Assembly: GCA_900769035.1 (NCBI GenBank)
Contig: CAAGFD010000229.1
Location: 1 to 5,472, forward strand
DNA length: 5,472 nt
DNA from: Bacteroidales bacterium
Lineage (GTDB): Bacteria > Bacteroidota > Bacteroidia > Bacteroidales > Paludibacteraceae
Direction of reading: 5' to 3'
Below the pieces are notes generated by a model, which ran no database searches, had not been told where the DNA came from, and was given only the letters and a program-made list of their open reading frames with translations. This document shows, piece by piece, positions 1 through 5,472 of the stretch (position 1 is the first letter of the stretch; the number at the start of each line of letters is the position of its first letter). Made by a program: the position numbers and the translations under genes.

Positions 1-1976
1 GGCATGTCGACCGCAGTAAATTCTACAAAATATCGGAATGCACAGAGAAAATGCCTTATATTCAAATAATTGGCGAGATAATTCAATTCGAATATGTTGG
101 CGAAGGTAGGGCTTCTCGCTTAACGGCTACTTTTTCCGACGGCACCGGCACGATAGAATTAGTTTGGTTTAAAGGTACTAAATATATCGAAAAAAACTAC
201 CGACTGCATACTAAATATATTGTTTTCGGAAAGCCCAACCGCTTCGGTTCAAAACTGAATATCGCCCATCCGGACATCGAGATTTATTCCGACTTAAATC
301 TACGTCGCTCTGCCGGTATTCAATCGATGTACAACAGCACGGAGAAGATGAAAAAAAGCTACCTCACCTCCGACAACCTCAGAAAATACATATACTCTAT
401 CCTCTTCACCGACAACATCCAAATTCCTGAAACTCTACCTCAATACTTGACGGAGAAAATGAATTTAATCAGCCGGGAAAAGGCGATAAAAAACATACAT
501 TTCCCGCAAAGTATAGAAAACTTTAAACTCGCGGAAGCTCGACTAAAATTCGAAGAACTCTTCTACATACAGTTGTCGATGCTCTATCAATCACAGCATC
601 GTAGCAGACAATATCGAGGTTATATCTTCTCATCTATTGGTAAATATTTCAACAGTTTTTACAGCGATTATCTACCGTTTCCGCTCACCAATGCTCAGAA
701 AAAAGTTATCAAAGAGATACGTAACGATATGAAGAGCGGTATACAGATGAACAGGTTACTGCAAGGGGATGTAGGTAGTGGCAAAACTATTGTAGCCCTA
801 CTTACTGCTCTGATTGCGTTGGACAACGGCTACCAAGCATGCATAATGGCTCCTACAGAAATACTTGCCAATCAGCACTATGAGTCGATAAGCGACATGG
901 TATCACCTCTCGGAATAAACGTAAAGCTACTCACCGGCAGCACTAAAAAGAAAGAGAAAGAGGAGATTTTAGAGGGTCTTGGAAATGCCTCTATACAAAT
1001 TATTATAGGCACCCACGCCTTGATAGAAGAGAATGTAAACTTCTCCAACCTCGGCTATGTGATTATCGACGAGCAGCACCGCTTCGGAGTGGCTCAACGC
1101 GCCAAACTATGGAATAAAAACGTATCACCACCTCACGTACTTGTAATGACGGCAACACCTATACCGCGCACGTTAGCAATGACGGTATACGGCGATTTGG
1201 AAGTGAGCGTTATCGATGAACTCCCTCCCGGCAGAAAACCCGTATCTACTTATCATCTTTTCGACAACAAACGAGGTCAGGTTTACTCTTTCATACACAA
1301 GCAAATTGCCGAAGGGCGACAAATATATATAGTATATCCGCTCATTCAAGAAAACGAGAAAATAGACCTTAGAGATCTGGAGCAGGGCTATAAAATGCTT
1401 ACCGACATCTTCACGGAATGCAAATTAGTAATGGTGCACGGCAAGATGAAGCAGTCGGAAAAAGACGAAGCAATGAGGATGTTCGTATCCGGAGAAGCCA
1501 AGATAATGGTTGCCACAACCGTTATCGAAGTAGGCGTTAATGTACCTAATGCCAGTGTGATGGTAATAGAGAATGCCGAACGCTTCGGTCTCAGTCAATT
1601 ACATCAATTAAGAGGTCGTGTAGGTCGTGGTGCCGACCAAAGCTACTGCATCTTAATGTCGAAATACGAATTAGCGGATAACACCCGAAAGAGGCTACAA
1701 ATAATGTGCGAAACTAACGACGGTTTCAAGATTGCAGAAGCCGACATGACGCTCCGCGGACCGGGTGATATCGACGGTTTACAACAGAGTGGTCTGCCCT
1801 TTGATTTGAAAATTGCAAGCCTTGCAAGTGACGTTAACATACTAAGTACAGCGCGAAATGTAGCAAAAAGCATTCTTGAAGAAGACGAAGATTTATCTTC
1901 TCCAAAAAACATTCTGCTTAAAAAGAAATTACAGCAGATGAATCAAATGAGAGTAAATTGGGGAGTTATTTCTTAA
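1..1976 (+). CDS. recG: ATP-dependent DNA helicase RecG, 5'-truncated by the window edge
   Basis: RecG is a superfamily 2 double-stranded DNA translocase that binds branched DNA and regresses stalled replication forks or Holliday junctions in the cytoplasm. The frame is open from base 3 and gives 657 visible residues. The in-frame ATG at 51 is not the true start: the codons before it read HVDRSKFYKI, which resembles the conserved YVDRS stretch of Bacteroidetes RecG. By comparison with family length (about 700 aa), roughly 40 residues are missing. In order, in visible residues: an OB-fold wedge domain (about 17-100, with FSDGTGTIELVWF); Q-motif region LTNAQ (about 228-232); Walker A GDVGSGKT (255-262); DEQH box (356-359); TATPIPRT motif (383-390); motif VI QLHQLRGRVGRG (532-543); and the RecG-specific C-terminal segment from FKIAEADMTLRGPGDIDG onward (575-607). 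All catalytic motifs are intact. The stop TAA at 1974-1976 lies inside the end of convergent uvrA. Whether it belongs to an upstream operon cannot be seen. Confidence 0.97.
   Translation, partial: HVDRSKFYKISECTEKMPYIQIIGEIIQFEYVGEGRASRLTATFSDGTGTIELVWFKGTKYIEKNYRLHTKYIVFGKPNRFGSKLNIAHPDIEIYSDLNLRRSAGIQSMYNSTEKMKKSYLTSDNLRKYIYSILFTDNIQIPETLPQYLTEKMNLISREKAIKNIHFPQSIENFKLAEARLKFEELFYIQLSMLYQSQHRSRQYRGYIFSSIGKYFNSFYSDYLPFPLTNAQKKVIKEIRNDMKSGIQMNRLLQGDVGSGKTIVALLTALIALDNGYQACIMAPTEILANQHYESISDMVSPLGINVKLLTGSTKKKEKEEILEGLGNASIQIIIGTHALIEENVNFSNLGYVIIDEQHRFGVAQRAKLWNKNVSPPHVLVMTATPIPRTLAMTVYGDLEVSVIDELPPGRKPVSTYHLFDNKRGQVYSFIHKQIAEGRQIYIVYPLIQENEKIDLRDLEQGYKMLTDIFTECKLVMVHGKMKQSEKDEAMRMFVSGEAKIMVATTVIEVGVNVPNASVMVIENAERFGLSQLHQLRGRVGRGADQSYCILMSKYELADNTRKRLQIMCETNDGFKIAEADMTLRGPGDIDGLQQSGLPFDLKIASLASDVNILSTARNVAKSILEEDEDLSSPKNILLKKKLQQMNQMRVNWGVIS
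1966..1976. other. Tail-to-tail overlap of recG and uvrA
   Basis: The last 11 bases of recG (+) are also the last 11 of uvrA (-). The sequence TTATTTCTTAA contains the uvrA stop (TTA on +, TAA on -) at its left end and the recG stop TAA at its right end. I see no GC-rich hairpin with a T-run on either strand next to the two stops, so no intrinsic terminator is recognisable and each transcript probably reads some distance into the other gene. Confidence 0.95.
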
Positions 1977-4779
1977 GTACTTTTGCCAAATAAGGGGCAG
2001 TAGCGCCAACACCTGCGGCAGCCACCTCTTCTGGCGTTCCACATGCAACGATAACGCCTCCGTCTCTGCCCGCTTCCGGTCCCATATCTATCAGATAATC
2101 AGCTTGCTTAAGCACATCCAAGTTATGCTCTATAACGATAACCGTATTACCCTTCCCTATCAACTTATGAAGCACATTCATCAGCACTTTTATATCTTCG
2201 AAGTGCAACCCCGTAGTAGGTTCGTCCAAAATATAAAGGGTGCGACCGGTATCGCGCTTTGACAATTCCGTTGCCAACTTAATACGCTGACTTTCACCAC
2301 CTGACAACGTAGTGGAGCTCTGTCCAAGTTTAAGATATCCAAGACCAACATCTTGTAGCACCTTCAATTTATGAGAGAATGCCGGTATATTCTCAAAGAA
2401 TTCCACCGCCTGATTGATAGTCATGTCCAGCACATCGGCAATGGATTTACCTTTAAACCTCACCTCTAACGTCTCTCTATTATACCTTTTACCACCACAA
2501 GCCTCACAAGGCACATAGACGTCCGGCAAGAAATTCATTTCTATACGTTTCAAGCCATTGCCATTACACACTTCACAACGCCCGCCTTTAGCATTAAACG
2601 AAAATCTACCCGCCTTATAACCACGTATTTTAGCATCGGGCAGAGAAGCAAAAAGATTACGGATATGATTAAAAATACCGGTATAAGTAACGGGATTGGA
2701 ACGCGGAGTGCGTCCGATAGGTTGTTGGTCTACAGTTATTACCTTATCTATATTTTCCAAGCCTATAATCTCCTTATAAGGGAGTGGCTCCTCTTTCGAA
2801 CGATAAAAATGCTTTGTAAGTACGGGACGTAAAGTGGCGTTGATGAGCGAAGATTTACCGCTACCGGATACACCGGAAACGCAAACCAGCATCCCCAAAG
2901 GGATATTCAAAGTAACGTTCTTCAAATTATTTCCCACTGCGCCGGTAAGCGTAAGCCATTTACCATTACCTGTTCTCCGCACTTCGGGCACCGGTATAGA
3001 TAATTTGCCGTTCAAATACTTAGCGGTAGTAGTATCGGTTTTCAGCATCCTATCCGGCGTGCCCTCAAACACCACATTACCGCCCAGGCGACCTGCTCCG
3101 GGACCCATATCCACTATATAATCTGCGGCACGCATCATATCTTCGTCATGCTCCACAACAATAATAGAATTGCCCATATCTCGCAAATTTTTCAAGGAAT
3201 TGATAAGGCGTATATTATCTCTTTGATGAAGCCCGATACTAGGCTCATCAAGGATATAAAGTACGTTAACGAGTTGACTGCCAATTTGTGTAGCAAGGCG
3301 AATACGCTGACTTTCGCCTCCGGAAAGTGAAGCGGAAGAGCGCGACAAAGAGAGGTAACCAAGTCCTACATCGAGCAAGAATTTCAAGCGCGTACGTATC
3401 TCTTTTACTATTTCAAAAGCGACGATAGAATCTCTCTCTCCAAGAGTTTTATATAAATCATCAAGCCATAGATACAAATCATCAAGTTGCATATCACTCA
3501 ACTGAGCAATATTCTTATCTCCAATTTTAAAGCTAAGAGCCTCTGCATTAAGCCTTTTACCTTGACAAATCGGGCAAACGGCAGGAGTAAAGAAGTCCTC
3601 CGCCCAACGCTGTTCATTCTCCTCCCCCTCCTCTTGTTGTAAAATAAGGTAGTGTATTATCCCCTCGTAATGGGATGTACCAAGAGTAATACTTTTGAAA
3701 GAAGGAATTAAAGAAAACTCATCGGCAGAGCCATTTAAAATTTCGTCAAGACACCCTTCGGGCAACTTTTCGATAGGTGTATTGATGTCGGCATTCCATT
3801 TACCCAGAATATTACGAATTTGGTCGAAAAGAATAGTACTTTTCTCTTTACCGATAGGAGCAATTCCGCCTTGAGCAATAGACAAAGACCTATCCGGAAT
3901 AATTTTATCCATATCGATTTTATTCACCACACCGAGGCCCTTACATTTAGGGCAAGCCCCTTTAGGGGAATTAAAGGAGAAATTATGCGGAGCCGGTTCG
4001 TTATAAGAGATACCTGTAGAAGGGTCCATCAAATGGCTGGAGAGAAACCTCACTTCGCCTGAATCGCGAGACAAAATCATCAACATACCATCGCCGAGGT
4101 CCATAGCACGAGCAATGCTTTTTGTAAGACGAGTATTGTCAACGCCATCGATAATAAGTTTATCCACAACCACCTCTATATCATGGTTTTTGTACCTGTC
4201 CACCTTCATTGCAGGCACCACTTCACATAGCTCTCCATCTACCCTTACATTGATAAAACCTTTTTTCCGAATCGATTCGAAAAGCTCTTTATAATGTCCC
4301 TTTCTATTTCTAACAAGGGGAGCCAGAATATATATAGCCTTTGAAGAATAATCGGTTAGAATAAGGTCTTTTATTTGGTCGTTGGTATATTTAATCATCG
4401 GCTGCCCTGTAATGAAGCTATAAGCCACACCGATACGGGCATAGAGGAGTCTCAAAAAATCGTATATTTCAGTGACGGTACCCACCGTAGAGCGGGGATT
4501 CTTATTCGTAGTTTTCTGCTCAATTGCAATAACGGGGCTTAAACCGGAAATTTCGTCAACATCCGGGCGCTCGATATTACCCATAAAATGACGTGCATAG
4601 GCAGAAAAAGTATCGATATAGCGCCGCTGCCCTTCGGCATAAATAGTGTCGAAAGCGAGCGACGACTTACCGCTACCGCTAAGTCCGGTAACAACAGTAA
4701 GTTTATTGCGGGGAATAGACACATCTATATTCTTAAGATTATGCACCCTGGCTCCATATACTTTTACCTCTTCTTGCAT
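1966..4779 (-). CDS. uvrA: Excinuclease ABC subunit A (UvrA), complete
   Basis: UvrA dimerises, scans DNA for bulky lesions with UvrB and loads UvrB for UvrC incision in nucleotide excision repair. The 937-aa product matches the usual family length (about 940). Order: Walker A GLSGSGKS (32-39); the UvrB-binding region (about 120-250); Cys pairs CPKC (276-279) and CPIC (402-405); signature LSGGESQ (485-491); Walker B YILDEP (508-513) and VVEHD (541-545). The second ABC half has Walker A GVSGSGKS (636-643), a full C-x2-C-x19-C-x2-C zinc site (C735, C738, C758, C761), LSGGESQ (825-831), YILDEP (849-854) and IEHN (883-886). The first CxxC of the E. coli N-terminal zinc finger is replaced by LMDP (250-253). 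I chose the ATG at 4779 because MQEEVKVYGARVHNLKN aligns with known N-termini. A 12-residue extension to a TTG at 4815 would run across the likely promoter. There is no Shine-Dalgarno sequence, which is normal for Bacteroidetes. The full domain set argues for the housekeeping UvrA. Confidence 0.98.
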   Translation of the reverse strand: MQEEVKVYGARVHNLKNIDVSIPRNKLTVVTGLSGSGKSSLAFDTIYAEGQRRYIDTFSAYARHFMGNIERPDVDEISGLSPVIAIEQKTTNKNPRSTVGTVTEIYDFLRLLYARIGVAYSFITGQPMIKYTNDQIKDLILTDYSSKAIYILAPLVRNRKGHYKELFESIRKKGFINVRVDGELCEVVPAMKVDRYKNHDIEVVVDKLIIDGVDNTRLTKSIARAMDLGDGMLMILSRDSGEVRFLSSHLMDPSTGISYNEPAPHNFSFNSPKGACPKCKGLGVVNKIDMDKIIPDRSLSIAQGGIAPIGKEKSTILFDQIRNILGKWNADINTPIEKLPEGCLDEILNGSADEFSLIPSFKSITLGTSHYEGIIHYLILQQEEGEENEQRWAEDFFTPAVCPICQGKRLNAEALSFKIGDKNIAQLSDMQLDDLYLWLDDLYKTLGERDSIVAFEIVKEIRTRLKFLLDVGLGYLSLSRSSASLSGGESQRIRLATQIGSQLVNVLYILDEPSIGLHQRDNIRLINSLKNLRDMGNSIIVVEHDEDMMRAADYIVDMGPGAGRLGGNVVFEGTPDRMLKTDTTTAKYLNGKLSIPVPEVRRTGNGKWLTLTGAVGNNLKNVTLNIPLGMLVCVSGVSGSGKSSLINATLRPVLTKHFYRSKEEPLPYKEIIGLENIDKVITVDQQPIGRTPRSNPVTYTGIFNHIRNLFASLPDAKIRGYKAGRFSFNAKGGRCEVCNGNGLKRIEMNFLPDVYVPCEACGGKRYNRETLEVRFKGKSIADVLDMTINQAVEFFENIPAFSHKLKVLQDVGLGYLKLGQSSTTLSGGESQRIKLATELSKRDTGRTLYILDEPTTGLHFEDIKVLMNVLHKLIGKGNTVIVIEHNLDVLKQADYLIDMGPEAGRDGGVIVACGTPEEVAAAGVGATAPYLAKVLKK

Positions 4780-4804
4780 AGCAACATAAAATTTTAAGGG
4801 AATG

Positions 4805-4812
4805 CAAAGGTA
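4805..4812 (-). promoter_or_regulatory. Probable uvrA promoter, Bacteroidetes -7 box
   Basis: On the - strand these bases read TACCTTTG, an exact match to the Bacteroidetes sigma-ABfr -7 element TAnnTTTG, followed by CA as is common in this phylum. It lies 25 bp upstream of the uvrA ATG, so transcription would start near 4800 and leave a leader of about 20 nt. A -33 TTTG at the expected 19-21 bp spacing is not visible; that region is AT-only and includes the palindrome TATAATTATA (4829-4838). The -7 call is good; the lack of a -33 box lowers confidence. No recognisable SOS-type operator overlaps it. Confidence 0.7.
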
Positions 4813-4893
4813 CAAAAAATAAAGACACTATAATTATATGTAACTAATAAAAGCACAATAAAGAGAGTAAAAAAACATTGTCAACGGCATAGA

Positions 4894-4928
4894 AGAAACA
4901 ACAAAGCCGAAAATATAGAGAAACAACA
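4894..4928 (+). repeat. Short direct repeat, AGAAACAACA twice
   Basis: AGAAACAACA occurs at 4894-4903 and again at 4919-4928, 25 bp from start to start. A second weak echo is AGAGTAAAA at 4864-4872 and 4937-4945. The region is purine-rich and low in complexity, so chance is a fair explanation; no function is claimed. Confidence 0.35.
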
Positions 4929-4989
4929 CACTGTAAAGAGTAAAAGAAAAAGTACACAATAAATCCAATTTACATTTTATTAATTAAAA

Positions 4990-5012
4990 ATATGGTTGGT
5001 TAAACACCATAT
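4990..5012. repeat. Inverted repeat ATATGGT-N9-ACCATAT
   Basis: The arms at 4990-4996 and 5006-5012 are perfect 7-bp complements around a 9-nt spacer. It lies midway between the two divergent genes, about 100 bp upstream of the predicted tonB start of transcription and 180 bp upstream of the uvrA -7 box. As DNA it could be a dimeric regulator site. As RNA on the - strand it would be a weak, AT-rich hairpin followed by a T-run (TTTTTAATTAATAAAA), so a leaky terminator is possible, although no gene is seen that would need one. Confidence 0.5.
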
Positions 5013-5091
5013 AAACAACTGACAAACAACATATTGAATACACGCTCAAAAAGAGTAAGAAATTTTATTTGAAAAAAAGCGGATTTTATAA

Positions 5092-5120
5092 TTGCAGTTG
5101 AGAAAAATTGTGTAAATTTG
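5092..5120 (+). promoter_or_regulatory. Candidate tonB promoter
   Basis: TAAATTTG at 5113-5120 matches the Bacteroidetes -7 consensus TAnnTTTG and is followed by CA. A TTG at 5092-5094 lies 18 bp upstream, close to but one base short of the usual 19-21 bp spacing for the -33 box. Transcription would begin near 5125-5128, giving a leader of about 105 nt before the tonB ATG. It is the only TAnnTTTG I found on the + strand of the intergenic region. Confidence 0.6.
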
Positions 5121-5125
5121 CACAA
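5108..5125. promoter_or_regulatory. 18-bp near-perfect palindrome over the tonB -7 box (possible operator)
   Basis: The sequence TTGTGTAAATTTGCACAA is symmetrical at 8 of 9 base pairs; only the T/G pair at 5113/5120 breaks it. The core TGTG-N8-CACA has the half-site spacing of the CRP/FNR family consensus TGTGA-N6-TCACA, although the inner A/T bases of that consensus are not kept. The predicted -7 box occupies the centre, so a bound dimer would be expected to block RNA polymerase. A second overlapping inverted pair, CAGTTG (5095-5100) and CAACTG (5123-5128), allows another fold. That it is an operator is inference only. Confidence 0.45.
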
Positions 5126-5134
5126 CTGTTTACG

Positions 5135-5174
5135 AGTGCCCCGGCTATAAATATAAGGCGAATAAAAAGGCACT
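5135..5174 (+). other. Weak stem in the tonB leader
   Basis: AGTGCC (5135-5140) and GGCACT (5169-5174) are perfect complements separated by 28 nt, inside the predicted tonB 5' leader and among the few GC-containing stretches there. The stem is only 6 bp and does not extend inward or outward, so it may have no function. It matches no riboswitch I can name. Confidence 0.3.
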
Positions 5175-5231
5175 GTATGCAGAGCGATAAACAAAGACTT
5201 TTATAAGTAAACACCAATAGATAAATAATTT

Positions 5232-5472
5232 ATGGAAATAAAGAAATCTAAAGGGGCAAACCTTGAGAATCACAGGCTGACCTATTTATTGATGGGTTTT
5301 GTTTTTGCGTTTTCCCTTATTTATGTTTGTTTCGAATACACAAACAAGGATATCAAAATCCATGACACAGAGCAAGTAGCGGAAATCATCGAGGAGGATA
5401 TCCAAATAGATCAAACAATACAAGACGAAACCCCTCCACCACCACCGGAGCCGGAAGAGATACCGGACGTAA
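5232..5472 (+). CDS. tonB: TonB family energy transducer, N-terminal 80 residues (3'-truncated by the window edge)
   Basis: TonB spans from the inner membrane to the periplasm and passes proton-motive force from ExbB/ExbD to TonB-dependent outer-membrane receptors, including SusC-type importers in Bacteroidetes. From the ATG at 5232 the frame stays open to the edge. It begins MEIKKSKGANLENHR, a short basic cytoplasmic tail closely resembling Bacteroidetes TonB N-termini as I recall them (MEIKKSPKADLE...). One membrane segment follows (about residues 16-36, LTYLLMGFVFAFSLIYVCFEY), then an acidic stretch (EQVAEIIEEDIQIDQ, about 47-61) and the start of the proline-rich periplasmic spacer (PPPPPEPEE, 68-76). 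The C-terminal receptor-contacting domain lies outside the window. There is no Shine-Dalgarno sequence before the ATG; the preceding bases are AT-rich, as is usual in this phylum. The gene is divergent from uvrA. Bacteroidetes carry several TonB paralogues; which one this is cannot be decided here. Confidence 0.88.
   Translation, partial: MEIKKSKGANLENHRLTYLLMGFVFAFSLIYVCFEYTNKDIKIHDTEQVAEIIEEDIQIDQTIQDETPPPPPEPEEIPDV

Larger units (their letters stand above)
4780..5231. other. Divergent intergenic region between uvrA and tonB
   Basis: These 452 bases are visibly AT-rich with many A-tracts and carry no convincing gene. The + strand has frequent stops. A 64-codon - strand frame (5000-5194) has no family resemblance and lies across the tonB promoter. 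The region holds the uvrA promoter at its left end, a 10-bp direct repeat pair (4894-4928), a 7-bp inverted repeat (4990-5012), A-tracts at 5048-5052 and 5072-5078 upstream of the tonB promoter, the promoter/palindrome (5092-5128) and the tonB leader. I see no tRNA and no riboswitch I can name. Confidence 0.8.

Noticed and set aside
51..53. ATG at 51 as the start of recG
   Set aside because: The frame is open to the left edge and the codons before it match the conserved RecG wedge-region lead-in (VDRSKFY), so the gene begins outside the window.
1643..1912. 89-codon - strand frame within recG
   Set aside because: Antisense shadow of the conserved RecG C-terminal helicase motifs; no independent support.
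2834..4797. Several + strand frames (60-95 codons) and a 61-codon - strand frame inside uvrA
   Set aside because: All overlap the strongly conserved UvrA coding sequence in other frames, have no family resemblance, and vanish as explained by UvrA.
4829..4838. Perfect 10-bp palindrome TATAATTATA near the uvrA promoter
   Set aside because: Made only of A and T in an AT-rich stretch; expected by chance, so not called as an operator.
4860..5060. Repeated AAGAGTAA-like and AACAACA-like words suggesting an array or iteron set
   Set aside because: Units are short, irregularly spaced and low in complexity; there is no replication gene or Cas gene nearby, so neither an origin nor a CRISPR array is supported.
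5000..5194. 64-codon frame on the - strand in the intergenic region
   Set aside because: No resemblance to a known family; it covers the tonB promoter and leader on the opposite strand, and its composition is what AT-rich non-coding DNA gives.
1..5472. A defence island, mobile element or new multi-gene system
   Set aside because: Only recG, uvrA and tonB are present, all core genes with intact motifs; no transposase, integrase, toxin-antitoxin pair or att-like repeat is visible.

Overview
The window looks like an ordinary chromosomal segment of a Bacteroidetes bacterium, most likely of the order Bacteroidales. The evidence is a Bacteroidetes-style TonB N-terminus, two matches to the Bacteroidetes promoter -7 element (TAnnTTTG), start codons without a Shine-Dalgarno sequence, and RecG and UvrA proteins that read like Bacteroidales family members. 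There is no transposase, integrase, CRISPR array, tRNA, rRNA or phage gene.

Layout. (1) Bases 1-1976, + strand: most of recG, the replication-fork-remodelling helicase. The start lies left of the window; roughly the first 40 residues are missing. (2) Bases 1966-4779, - strand: a complete uvrA, the damage-recognition ATPase of nucleotide excision repair, 937 aa. Its end overlaps the end of recG by 11 bp, tail to tail. (3) Bases 4780-5231: a 452-bp AT-rich intergenic region between two divergently transcribed genes. It holds a good uvrA promoter -7 box just outside uvrA, a 7-bp inverted repeat in the middle, and a candidate tonB promoter. The -7 box of that promoter sits inside an 18-bp near-perfect palindrome, followed by a leader of about 105 nt. 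(4) Bases 5232-5472, + strand: the first 80 codons of tonB, the energy transducer for outer-membrane transport; it runs off the right edge.

How the genes relate. RecG and UvrA both act in DNA repair and fork maintenance, but they lie on opposite strands and are not an operon; their link is the shared 3' end. TonB is functionally unrelated and shares only the divergent intergenic region with uvrA. I found no previously undescribed system. The items most worth checking are the palindrome over the tonB promoter, the overlapping convergent gene ends, and the missing first Cys pair at the N-terminal zinc site of UvrA.
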